From assembly GCF_965638725.1 (NCBI RefSeq), contig NC_134961.1:5734641-5798640 (forward strand): a DNA stretch of 64,000 bases. The letters run 5' to 3'. The DNA comes from Aptenodytes patagonicus (lineage: Eukaryota; Chordata; Aves; Sphenisciformes; Spheniscidae). Positions 33,412 to 46,700 of the stretch are shown here, one piece after another; within the stretch, counting starts at the first letter, position 1; each line of letters begins with the position of its first letter. The notes under the pieces were generated by a model. The model had not been told where the DNA came from, ran no database searches, and was given only the letters and a program-made list of their open reading frames with translations. The position numbers and the translations under genes are program-made.

Positions 33412-36400
33412 GCAGCCACGGTGGCGGCTGCTGAAACGCAGCATCCCCGTCGTGGTGGGGGCTTCCTCCTGGGCTGCGTCCGTCCAGCTCTGACTTATTC
33501 CCGTGAGACTCGCAAGTTGGGAAGTGGTTTCTGTCTTTAACCTGCTTGTTTTGAGGCTGCTCTGCTTCACTCTCTCCAGCGCCGTGCCCGGCTCCCCTGG
33601 CCCGCGGGAGCTTTGCTGGGTGCCTGGTCCCCGGGGGAAGGGAGCGCGTGGGTGCCTTCAGCGAGCTCAGGCAGCAGCTAAACCTGCAGGCTGCTGGGCT
33701 GCGGTGGCTGCTGGGCTGCGGTGGCTGCTGGCAGAGGGTCAGGAGGTGGTTTGGAGGAGAAGACACCCACGCTCGCGACGTTCAGGTTGGTGGGTGCGGG
33801 AGCTGCCGCCCATCCTGCAGCCCTTTGCCTGCGGGAGCCAGGGGAAGAGTATGGAAAAGGTGGGGACGCTCAGGGGAGCGCGGCGCCGTACCCCACGGAC
33901 CAGCCGGCACCCACCGGGCTGCAAGGCTCTCCTGCCTGCAGTCCTGCCAGAGCTGGGTGCTGCATCGCGCTTCCCGGGGTTCAGCTGGAGCGGAGCTTTG
34001 CAGCAGTGTGGCTCCAAAGCCGCTGACCTCCTGTGTGGCCGGGCTGTGCTGGGGCCGGGCTGGCGGGGAAGCCCTCCTGGCTCTGCCTGCTCCGCTCCAG
34101 CCGTCCCTGCGCCCTTCTCAGGCCGAGGGCAGGCAGGGAGCTGCCCGGCTCCCCGCGCAGGGACGAGGCGCCGGAGACGTGGATGCACGAGAGGAAGCTG
34201 GGAAGGGGACTGCCGTTTTCACCGGCGTTCAGCAGTACCTGCTTGACTCCAGGCCTGGGCTAACAGAAACCCTTGTTGCAATGGGATTTGGGTATTTTTT
34301 TTTCCCCCCTTTTTTTCCCCTATTTTTATAGTAGGCCAACATAGATAAACTGCGTAGGGGCTTGTAACAGAATCGCTGACTTACGGGAGCCATCCAAACC
34401 ACTTAAACCGTGGAGAGTTCGTTCAGGTGGAGCTCAGGCCTGGAGGAAAGCTGCTCTAACCCACTGCCTTTGTAAAATACTTTTCAAGGTGTGACAGTTC
34501 TTAGGCAGCAAACAACAACATGCTGCTACGCAGCCATTGCTGCTCCTCCCCCCCCCCCCCCAAGATAAAAAAGTGGAAACTCAGCCGAAACCTCAATTTA
34601 CGTTGCCTTGTCTTTAGAACAAGAGCTGGGGAGCAGCTGGGTCGCTTAAGCCTCTTCAGCTTGCAGCCTTCAGCCTTCTGTTTGTGCAAAATCGTACTGT
34701 ATTTTATTTTTTTTAAGTCTGAGAAGCGTGCAAAGCTTTTATTTGCAGGTGGTGGGGAGGTGCATTACAAACCAGTAAAGTAGTTTTCTTTTTTTTGGGG
34801 GGGGGGGGGAATAGGGCTTGATGGTAGCTCTGTGAATAGCTGTGAAAATCCCTCCGAAGGGTCTGGGTTTGGGCAGGTTGCTCCGCGTGGGACACTCGGA
34901 CGTCTGGTTTCTTCTTTACCTCAGTGTGCAGAGCGTGTGTGACTGTGTTGGTGCTGCCGAGTTTACACCCGTTGCGCGTAGTTCAAAGGAAAACACAGAG
35001 GAGCGGAGGAGTTGGTCCTGTAATCCTTTACCGTGTGTTGTCACTTTTAACAGTGTTGATGATAAACTTTATAGCTCCCAACACTGGAATAGTTGACTTC
35101 AGGCTCTTTCATGTGCGGGCTGCGAACTGCATCCATTACCACTGAAGCCTGGTTTGTGGCCGTTTCTTCCCTTGCTAGAAACTAGACTAAGGTTTTCTTT
35201 TTTATTAAGTTATAATGTTAGAATTTACTCTCCCCCACAGGAGAGGAAGAATTAATCCTGCTGTGCAAGTTGCTTCGGTACTATTGCCTCAAAGTTACTC
35301 AGTTTAAACGCAGTGGTACAGTTTGTAGATGCTACCTGGGTGTTCCTCTGGCAGTTTATTTATACCGGGAACAGAGATGGACCCGTGTGTGTCCGGGGAG
35401 GGTTCCTGAACCGGCAGCAAGTCTGCTCGCGTTGATAGCAGCAGCATGCAGCTCAGAGGCAGGGAGAAGTTCAAGCTGTTCTTACTGCCACGGCAAGAAC
35501 AGGCACCCGGGAGCGTCTGTAGGAGCTGAGGTCTCGGGGTGTTCTGAGTGGAGGGTCCTTTGACGGCTTTAGCAGTGTGCGTGCTGGTAACTGGAGAAGA
35601 GACAAAATGTAGACCCCCAATTGTTTAATCTACAGCTAATTTAGCTTTATTTATTTGTGCACTTCTGGCCCGATGTGCATGTTCTCGGCAGAAACAGAAT
35701 GCGTTTCTTTTGCACTGATGTACAGAGTTCACGATCTCAGCACTTCAGCGTAGCGGACTGACTTTGCGTTAGCAGTGGTATCCCTTGCTGTAGATAAAAA
35801 ATTGTATGGTTTAGCGTAACGCTGAGTGTTATAAATCTATGCGTGGAAAAGGACATTCACTGCAACTACCAACTTGCTTGTAAAATGGATAGGGTGGGGA
35901 GGGGGAAGCAGTGGGAGATTCTTGCCTTACAAACACTGTGAATTCGCTAATTGATCAGCAACACCTGAAAAATGTAAAGCTTTTAATTAAAAACATCATT
36001 AAAAAAAAAGTCTTTGACACTGTTGGCTTGCTTTCAATAAGGAGCGGAGGCGGCTTTGAGAAGGACACAGGCACGTACTGCCAGAGAAGCCGTTACAAGA
36101 GGCAGGTCAAGGTCTGACCGCTTTGCTTTTTGACAGCCCTAAGCTCAAGGTCTGCAGTAACCGGGTGAGGGTTATCTTTGAAGAGGGTCCGGGCAAGGTT
36201 TCAGTCTGGGCTAGATGCAGTAACCAGCTCCATCTGTTTGTATTTACTCTGAAGGAACAAAGCAATGCGGCAGCTTTGTTTTCAGTTTTCGTCCACTTAA
36301 CTCTACTTTCTGCACAGTCCTTCTTCCTCACATAGCAGTAACTGGAAAAAGGAGAAATATTTAAGTGATTCAATAATGTGATTCTTAAGTTCATATTCAC

Positions 36401-37538
36401 TGGCAGCTGTCATAAGAAGAGATTCCGCATCTGCCAGTGTCCCTTCCCCTCGAGTTCAGGTACAGCTGCAAATCCTCCCACTACTGCCTTCCCCTCCCCA
36501 TACGCACTGTTAACTCCAGGAAAGCTGATATTCAGATTAAACAGACCAAAACAGAGTTATTCATTCAGTAGTTTTTCTGTAAGTAATTCTGAAAACACCC
36601 ATATGTAAAAATACAGATAGCAAGACAGGCACACGTCATCTCCAGTAACAAAAGACCAAATCTGTTTCACATCCATCTGCCCTCTGACAAGGCATCGTAA
36701 TACGCTGCGTTAAACCAGATGTGTTTTTACTAACCTCTTGGATTGTTCTGGTAAGCTACTTGTAATGATTACATCTCACAGCCGCCTTCTATTAACTTTC
36801 ATAAAGTAACACCTTTCAGAGACACCAAGGACTTTGTCCTTCGTTGGAAAGAAAGTCGGCAGCAAATTCTTACTTGAAACACCGTAAAAAATTGTTTTCT
36901 CTGAATTTAAGGCTCATCAGTGACTGGCTGTTGAGGATGGGGTAGATGTGGCAATTCTGTGACTCTCTCTACTGTATATTTAGGGAGAGAAAGAGAGATG
37001 TAATCGCCCACAGTCATAGAGAACTGTTGTAATTAAAGGGGGGGGAAAAAAAAATCACTGTAGCTTTTTCTTCTTAAACATTCATTCAAGTCACATTTCA
37101 GCAGGCAGTACAACAGCCCTAGAGAAGATGCTTCTCACGTGATCCCAGGCTGCTGGTACCCACCCCCTCTGACAGGGCAAAGCTACCGCAGCTGGACCTC
37201 AAGGGCACCCCCGTCAGGGGCAGTGAAATGGAAAAACAGAACCCAAGGTCTAACGAGACCGTTTATAACTAAAGGAGGATGTCCCGACAGAGACACCCGT
37301 GGAACTCAGTGCTGTGAAAATACAGCAAGGCCTGGACGAGTAATACTGTCACGTAGCATAAAGCTCATCTCGGTGAGGCTACAGTCTACTGCAAGCCAAA
37401 TCCTTCAGTGCCTTAAATCCATCAGTTCTGGCAGGAATAGGGTTGTAAAGGGAGTGCGGATTTAGTCCTTAAAGACTGCCTAGAGGCTAGGATGCATTAC
37501 TGCTTCTTTTGTCATGTGTTTTAAGTCAGTGTTTGGTT
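33412..37538. other. HAGHL-CIAO3 intergenic interval (convergent 3' ends)
   Basis: No coding exon is supported. The first part is GC-rich and should contain the HAGHL 3' UTR; I found no AATAAA on the plus strand close to its stop. The ATTAAA near 35985 is a weak alternative. Minus-strand AATAAA hexamers near 35357 and 35647 could serve long CIAO3 transcripts. C14 at 34548-34561 and G13 at 34797-34809 are simple tracts. Confidence 0.5.
33690..33738. repeat. Short 17-base tandem repeat
   Basis: A 17-base GC-rich unit (GCTGCTGGGCTGCGGTG) occurs twice in full and once in part, just downstream of HAGHL. It is a minor minisatellite with no evident function. Confidence 0.7.
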
Positions 37539-37544
37539 TTTATT
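37539..37544 (-). terminator. Candidate CIAO3 poly(A) signal
   Basis: TTTATT on the plus strand gives AATAAA on the minus strand, about 200 bases after the CIAO3 stop codon. It is the nearest canonical hexamer to that stop. Confidence 0.6.
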
Positions 37545-37744
37545 CACATCGCTTCAATAATTATAAAGCTGTAGGAATTAATACCGCCTGCCTATATTCA
37601 CATTACCTTCTCATCCCTAACGAGAGTCAGAAATTGCAAACTCCCAGTGATAGCACAGAACTTCAGCTGTCTTTTGAGAATCTTAAATATAACTGAGTTA
37701 AAAAGGCACTGAGTATCTGTATCTGGGCTTCGCAGCGTCAGTCT

Positions 37745-40700
37745 TCACCATTTGATGTTAAATCCAGTGCTTGTTTTCTCCACCGCGTGGTACTCTGTGT
37801 GCAAAGCTTTTGCAGCCTTTTCTGACTCCACGCCACCCAGCCACTGCTCATACAGTTCCTTTACAGCCTGGGTCTCCTCTGGAATTTCAGTCTTGAGGGA
37901 CTCATACAACCTCTCGACTTGCTGAAGCTGGTCCTTGCTGGATTCACCATCTGGTTTGATCTGACCACCTCCATTTAAACAGCCTACGTGCAACAAAGTG
38001 AGAAAATGTCACCGAGTTTAGAAAGCACTTCAGCTTTATCAGAAAAAAAACAAACCCCAGCCCCAACTACAGTTAATTTACTCTGCACCTGCAAACAGTT
38101 ACAGAAATGAAAACACCATTATAATCGTGGTTTACTCCCCAGTTACCTAACAGCAGCAGGGCGGGCCGCAGCCCTAGAAGGGAGATGGTTGGCCTGGTGT
38201 GCCCCGCTGCTAATTCAGCCTGCAGCCAGCTGTGGGAGAGGGCTGCCAGGGCAGGCCGGGACGCGCCAGGGAGACAGAGGTTAAGAAGGAGGAGGCAGCA
38301 GCTCTGGCTCTCATCTCGTGCCTCCAGAAAAGGGCCAGAACACAATCCAGGTGAGAGCAGCCTTGGAGTCTCAACTGAAGGTAAAATAAACATCCCTGGG
38401 ATACGTTCTGGGTTTGCTGTTGGGGCGGAGGTGCACTATGAGTTGAGCTACGCAGCGTGTGGTTGCCCGAAGCAGCGTCCCAGTGCCGAGCAGCCTTCCG
38501 GGCTGGGAGTTGCTCAGACCCTCGGGGAGAAAGCAGTCGCTCAGAGTACCAAGAGGGGCAGCTCAGCATCGCTTCAGGCTGGGCTCAAGCTGCCCATGCT
38601 CTCTGCTAGCAGATTCAAAAAGAACCAGGAGGGAGAAAAAGGAGGACTTGCACAAAGCGGAAAAGGGAATAAAATACGTAGAAGGAGACTTTCTTCACCA
38701 GCCATAGCAAGCATTCTCTAAAAGCATAATGGTCAATTTTGTGCAATTTCAGAGGAAGAATCTCCTCATGTACCAAAGAGCTTAGAAAACCAGGAGGTCC
38801 TCCTTAAAAGCCCTAGTTGTGCAAATTTTGGGCAATGGGATTTAACTGTAATTACTTAAATCCTGAAGAATGACTAGTTTCTAGGTAGGAAAATACACAC
38901 ACAAACAACTTTGAAATTCTGATGCTGTGACTATCACAACTCAAGAGTTTGAAGGCTTTGCCACAATATTCAGGATGTGAGAAATTGCCTATTGTTCTTA
39001 TATTTTAATTATAGTTTCGTATAGCTTCTTACAGCTACGGATTGTAACAGTGAAATCCCTGTGCAGTCTTACCTGATGGGCAGGCCATGACTTCAACATA
39101 GTGATAGGGCAATTTCCCTCGTTTCAGCTTTTGCACTAAGTTTTGTATGTTTCGAAACCCATATGCCAAAGCAAACTGGAGCAGGACTGCTCCATCCTTC
39201 TCCAGTGTCACCTCCTGGAAGTCCTTGTTTCTGAGGAACAAGAGCAGAGAAAATGTCTTATCCAAATTAACTTCTATTTTAAACTTCAAAGAGCCCTGTG
39301 CTAGAACCAAGTTCTTTGTGAAATCTTATTCAAGAAAGCTGTCCTAGTTCTTTGCCACCCAAACAAAACAGATGAAGGAACTAGCTTACAGCTCCTTTTG
39401 CAGTCTTGTTTGAGGACCTGCCACCTGAATGGAGTTTGCTGAAGAACACCTGCGTTGAATAAATCCTTAAAGCTAAGCAAATGGAGCCTAAACAAAAGTT
39501 TTATTGCAATAGGCCTTCTGAGTTGGCTTTGGCCAACTTCTACATTAGTGAGGCCACTGAGGAAACTCTTAAATTGTAGTGGGTCATAAAACCAGGGAGC
39601 AAACCATTACTGAAGGCTTCCAGACTCCTAAGGTTAGCGGAAATACCCGTTCCTGATGAAAGAGTAAGTAAATTGATTTTTATCAAGTATTTCATATTGA
39701 GACTCAGGGGTACTGTTTCTTCTGCTTCCTCGACCAGAGAATCCTAAAAGTAAATACTGCTAATCAGGGATATAATTAATTACAAATGGTACATTAATAT
39801 TATAACTGGGAAGCTAGAAGGAATCTCGGCTGAATGAGCCTCCATGCCCAATCTCAAGTGACTTGTTTTCTGTCTCACCGCAACATAGTTAAAACAGAGC
39901 CCCAAAGCCCCAACACAAGATTTTCTGTTTTGTGCTAGCTAGATTAGGAAGAAACCTACTTTATCGGTCTGATTGCAGGTGAGGAAGTTCAGATCCACGC
40001 GAGCTCTGTCTTCTAAACTACTCTGAAAAATTGTCTGCAACTTGATACTGGGAAAATCCATCAGGCCAGAATAAAGTGTGTGGGTGGTGAAGGGGCTAGA
40101 AGTCTCCAAGGGAAAGGCTGCGTGGAGTGCTGGCTGATTTATTGCTCAGCAACTGTGGGAGTGAGAAGCCAATTCCCATGCCTTGAAGTAAAATGTTTAA
40201 CATTGCAAAGAAAGTTTCAGCCCATCAGCAAGATAACAGCGTGAACAGAATGCAATAAAAATAGAGTTTTCTGTAGGACTTTAAACTCCTTACTTTAAAG
40301 GTTTGTACTGAATTGTATCCACTTGAATTCCGAAGAGTTCCTTGGCTGCGTACTTGTATATGTGCTCCAAATAGCCACCAGAACCACCTCCAGAGTGGCT
40401 AGTGAGCTCCTCTTCTGCAGCACCACTAAACCTGGGGGAAAGGAAGGAAGGAAGGAAGAAAGAAAGAAGCAGTTTTAGGGGAATCTTTGATAAAACAGAA
40501 CAGCCAGCACAAATGCAAAGGTCCAGGGGACTCAAAAGCAACAGAACAAGCCACAGAGGAGCTCCCTTTGAGCTCCTAGCTTTTCCCTTTCTCCTGGGAA
40601 CCAACTATTTATAGCTTCAGAGCCCAGCAGATTTAACCCTGTGCTGCCTAGCATCCTTTGGGTCAAGCTCAGTGGAAATACCGTCACATGCCACAACAAG

Positions 40701-43700
40701 GCCTGACCCATGCACTGCCAACTTAATCTTCACGTATCAAAAATACGTTAGAGTTACAAGGGCAATTACCTGACATGCATATTTTGTTAGCTCCCTGTTT
40801 AATACCTCTACAACCGTCCTGGGTTACACTCAGAAATGGGAGGAGGGAAATAATGAAGCAATGGTGGTATGGGTCTGTGCCACCGATGCTCCTCTCGGAG
40901 AACACAACCTAGCAGAAGTCCTGTCTCAGTCAAGAGACATCTCACCAGTGCTAAAACTTTTCTGCAACATCAACAAAAGCAGAGTTCATTATTGAAAGCT
41001 CTAGTTCTGTGTTACAACACTTTTTTTTTTTAAAACCAGCTACTTTAGATGTGGTTGCTGGGATGTGAGAGAACACTTCTGGGAGGTATCAGTGCTATGA
41101 TCACAAGCACGGAGAGATGAAATCCATGTTGCTATGGTTTCATGTGCTTAAAAGTTACGTAACAAAGGTGAACAAACCGAACGACGCCAGGACATTTGCT
41201 CCACACGCGGCTGTCCTCAGCGGGATCCTGGTTCAAGTTCAACACATTTTCAGTATTGAACAACTACGTTAACCTAAGTTCTGTAATTCTAGTTCTGCAC
41301 AAATAATTCCATCTCACTGACATGCCAAAACATAACCAACTATTCAGAGGTCAAGATAATGTTTCTTGAGAATAGCTCACCAGATGGAAGCCACAACAAT
41401 AGCTTTTGTTATGAGAGAATAACAAGATGAGGGATCTGCTTATAAGCACTCATCAGGCAGTGACGCTTGCATTCTCCTACTAACAGCTGCAGAAGGGAAA
41501 ACACTTGAATTCGGGCCAGTTTCAAGTCAAGTCGAAGATGTTGCCTCTTGCAGATAAAAATCTTAGCTTTGGAAGAACCGCAGAAGGCAACACTTTAGCC
41601 TGCAATCACCCTCAGAAACTATTTTTAATTTGATCTTGTTTACAGGAACTGAGCTTCATTAACAAAATGTTTCAGTGTGTCTGGCCTCACGTACTGCTAC
41701 TCTCTTAAAATGAGGCTGCCAGTAAGCTTCAGTGCTGGCCTGGAGCAAATGGTTATACCGGCAAAAGTCCTGGGATTTCTGGCACTTTATCTCATTCTTG
41801 CTGCCAAATGTAATAACCTCTTAATGGGCTTTTCCACGTGCTGGAGGATAAAGCAGAACAGCCGCCATTGGACTGCTTATGTCAACGCTCCAAGTTCTGA
41901 GGAATCCGTGCTGTTTGTAACCAGTCAATTTACTGAGTATGTTAAAGCTAGCGAAAGGTTATAGAGGCACTTTATCACCACAAGCATGAGGCCTAGCGCT
42001 CAGAATGTACTCCTAAGAAGTTGGCCAGAGATTTTTATCAAGTAATTAGACATTCAGTTCTATGTTATAACTGACACTTCCATAATGTCATTTCCTAAGG
42101 GAACCCAAACACTTCAGAATCTTTTTTTCTTCTCAATTTTCTGTTAGTGGTGTAACAATAAAGCAAGTAGAACAGAGTACTTGTTTACATGGGCAACTTT
42201 TGAAGTTGTACTTTTGGGACTGAACCATGCAGACATTTATTTAGCTGAGGATACTTTTCTTTATGAAAGCAATCTGTGCGTACGCTATGTCAGAAAAAGA
42301 CACTTAATCCTGGAAAAAGTGTGCATAAATAGATCTGTGCTAGTAAATGTGTTATGTGAAACCTACACCTACCGAGCCACTGAAATGGAGCAGAAGGAAA
42401 CCGAGGCTCTGGGCATGCACATTATTTTAGAACTCTTTTTTTTAAATAAAGTATCCTTTACAGGAAAGGCATTGGACAGCAATAGACCGTCTCTATCTCA
42501 CATTCTCCTTCTTTTCAGAAGCACAGAAGTGACCAATGTTTAAAACAATTAAAACTAATCTAGGAAACAGGCTGCATGTAAGGACACTTCCCTTCATAGC
42601 TCTGTGAGCATACATGTGCTGAAGAGACAATTCTTGAGCAAAGGCTGCTAATGGCACTTGGTTGTACTAGAAAGACTTGAAGCCTGTTTAGAAATAAACC
42701 ACATTTCAAAAGAAGAGTGTCACATCTGCAAGGGGTACAGCAGAAAACAGACTAGCGTCGCATTCTAATCACGTGCTAGAAGCTGCCTATTTGGGGTATC
42801 AAAATCTCTCCTAAAAACTTAGAGAGCCTGAGCAGAAAGTTTTTTAATCATATACTTAATCATTTTTTATAATTCTTAAAGGCTGCCGCACACGTAGCCT
42901 TTCTGTTTATTCACGTGCAAAGTGCTACAAAGACATTTCTTTTAAACTGAAAAAGAGAATGCTTTGGTTTAGCGTTCAGTGCGGAACCACCACTGCATGT
43001 CAATTTAGATGAGTAAAATGTGATTTTAATGTTTCCGTAGTCACTTAGATCTCTGTGCAGTTGTCACTTCACCAGATGTTACTTTTCAGTTGAAGCAACT
43101 AAAGTCTCATCTGGTTTGCACATGTTTTAGGTCTCATTTTTTTACAAATAAAGACTCCTAGAGATTAGCTGAGTGACCTAAATATTTCTTATTTACGCTT
43201 TAACTCTGGAATCCTTACAGTAGCTCTGACAACTAGGAACAGATACAAGCAAAGTAAGTACTGTGCAGTAACAGGCTTTCTTTTAGCAAACTCTTTTATC
43301 ACTGATCTAGATTCTTTCACTTTTCAAAGTTTGCAGGTTGATTTTTTGCGGGATTCCACCAGCTATACTGTGAGTAACAGTAATTGAAGTAAATGACTGT
43401 CACGCAATTTGTACTTCTCTGCACAATTATTTTGCCATTATAGTCTTACTGAGCTAATTCTAGCAATCCTGCGGGTTTACAGTGAGAGCTGCTAATCCTC
43501 GGACTACTAAAATCTAGAACAAATAGTTACAGATTCCCCAAAAGTGGAAATTAATCATATTCTGTAGATTAAGTTTTTTAATGCACAATCGTACCGATTC
43601 AAGTGACACAAGAAAACAAATCAAATGCAAACACATGGAGCCTTGTGTAGAACAGTAGTGGAAAGGCAAATTCTGTTGAAGAACTCTATAAATACTGGAT

Positions 43701-46700
43701 GAAAAAGAACATGACTGAAGATGCAAATGAGATTTTGTTCTTACACGGTATCCAAAGGAGCAGGATCTACATCTGGTAGAGATACTCCTTCTTGTTCCAA
43801 CAACTTTAGTACTTCTCCTAAAACAGAACCGCAGATATAAAAAGTTCTTATTTTGGGGATAAAGGAAAACAAAATGCACAGATAAGTACATAAGACTGCA
43901 TCTGCAATCTTTACCAGGACATGATTTGCATTATTAAAATGTAATTATACAGCAATATCCATATACTACATCCTCTAACAGAGACAAAGGGTTATTAAAA
44001 CTAGGCAACGCCTTGCTCTGAGGCTTACAGAAATTAGCTGGACTACCTCTGGCTCTGCTTACCTGTGGTGATTACACAGTCCACATCTCGCGTTTGGTAC
44101 TCTTGGTTGAAAAAGTCTGGCCTTGAAGCCTCTAGCTTTTTGTCATAACAGGGCATCACTGTTACATGGTATATCTGGTCAGGCGTTAAGTGCTGGAAGA
44201 AAGACAAAGCGGCGCAGTTGGATTGGCCAATATCAAACCTATCTTGAGAGAGATGTTTTCCAGGTAAAAATGAGAATGATGAAACTAATGCCACCATGCC
44301 TCTGGAAACACTCTCCACTATTACTGAACTTTTTTTTAATATATATATGTACACACACACACGCACTTACATATACATTAAATTATTTCTCTCATAGAAC
44401 CCGAGTTTAGTTTGTAGCAAGTGTCAGCAGTATGGTCTTTTACAGGTTTCCCCCCGCTTCTTTTGCTAGTGCAGATGATCCAAACAAAGTCAGTCAGCGA
44501 ATTGCTAATTATGCAGTTAGAATATGCTTCCTCCATGCTACTAAAACCCAGCCCCTGCATCAGCAACTAAGAAATGATCTGGCGTCAGACAAAAACCTCA
44601 CGACCATCCAAGAAATAAGTACAGGCCAAGGAAACAAGTCATTGACTCAAGGCCATTGTTTCATTATCTTGTGCCAAATATTCTTAGTAGCTGCCAAGTT
44701 TTGTAACAAGTATGCAGATGTCAGCATTTACTTAATGCAAGTGTTAAACCACTGCTCATTAATGGACAATAAATCATAAAATCAGAAGTGGTGCTTAAGT
44801 TTCTTACTGGACAAATCTAGGCTATAAGTACAACTCTAGTCTTTAAATATCAAATTTACATTTGGAAAGATTCCAAAGGTCAAAGACTGAGAACAGAACT
44901 AAGTCAAACTGAAACAGAACATTAAGTTGGGAACAAGCAAGTAATTTTTAGACAAGACATGATCTGCACGTATGCACTGACTGAAGTTTTGTCTCAGGAT
45001 AATTTATTTTAAGTTATTCACCAACTTTAAACAACATGAAAATACCACACACAGACATGATGGGAGCAAAAGGACACTGAAAAATAAGTTTCTCTAGCTT
45101 TCCCAAATAACACACAGAGGTTTTAAGTAGTCCATGCAGCATGAGCTTAGTGTCACTGCCCTAGTTGCTAACTTCTCATTAGATAAAACCAAAGTGAGAA
45201 AGATGCTGCCTTTGCTGGCTTCTGCAAGATAATTTTTACCTTTAAACTCTAATGTATAACATGTAGCAAAATAAAAAAAAAAATCAGCTTAAAGTGTTCC
45301 ATTTTAGCAGTTTGCCATTAAGCACAGTATACTTCAGACCCTTACTTGCTGTTCTGCAAAATGGTCCTTGACCAAGGAGCCCATGACCTGCTGTGGAGAC
45401 TTGGTGGTACTGATATAAGGAATGATGAAACTGCCGTGGGTTTTCTCTGCATAGCAGATCCAACCTATAAGAGTGTAATTAGCAAATTAAATTAAAAATA
45501 ACAAGCACCCCTTCACTCTGCTCACCCTCCCCCCAACCTCAGGCTTACTACCCATTAACAACCATTTTCAGCCTCACTTCAGCACAAAAAGCGAAGGAAG
45601 TGTAACACAGGATTCATTTTAGAGAGCTCATTAGGTAATTTTACAGCTCATTACTGCTATTAACACCAAGATCTCTTTGTATTGTGAAGAGAGTAATCCT
45701 CTAAGTAAATTTATCCATTTAAACTTTTCCGACTAGCTTTCTGAATTTTTGTTCTAGTGTACTCAGTATGCCATTTTATTATTTCCATAACTAATCTAAT
45801 ACCATACCTGGACAGGCAGAAGCTAGCATTGGCAAAGCCTTTTTGTCCTCAGATTGCTTTCGAAAGCGTTTTACAAACTCTTGTTGGCTCTCCAATAGGC
45901 TGAAGTTTCTTGAGAAAGTTGTATCAAATACATAGTGCACACCTAGGCAGTACAGCATCTGTGTTAAAATTCACAAGAAAGATACAGCAAACTACAACAA
46001 AAAGCCTCCACTCAAACCAGACTGAAACTTACTTAGGTCTTATTTACAGGTATCAGTCTCTGCAGTTGAGAGTGAACCTTTTTCCCTAGCACGTCAGCAC
46101 AGTAAGATGAGCAAAAGTGACAGGAGGACTGCAAATCATTTAAAGTTCCTTCCTTCCATCACTCCAAGTTTATTTTGCGACTGAAGTTGTAGACAGTTTG
46201 CATTTTAGCTAATGCCGATTACGAAACATTATGAGTCCGTGGGGAGGTTAAATCACATCAACCTTGTGCGCTCATAACAGTTATGCTTAACATACACCCC
46301 AGCAGTCCCCTCTGTGATTAACAGAACGCAATACCACACTTGCCTAAACTCTTTAAGAATGCGGTCAGCTTCTTTGCTGTTTCCAGAACATCCATTTTAC
46401 ATCTTGCAGCTAGTGAAGCTCTGGATTGTGGTGAAACAGAAACCACCACCAATTTCTGTTCATTGGGAGCAGCAGTCTTTGAAAAAACCAAACAAACACC
46501 ACTGTTCAGACAGTATTAATACAGCACATGCAGAACTTTCTGCACGCTAGAACATCAGAAAGTATCTCCCAGCTTAACTCTGAAGTCAGTAACTTACTAC
46601 GTTAAAGGTCCTTTCCAAATCCATGATTACTTTTTAAAAATCGGAAAAAACACAACAGAGCACTGAGAATGTCCTCAGATCCTTCAGATCGCTGAAACTA

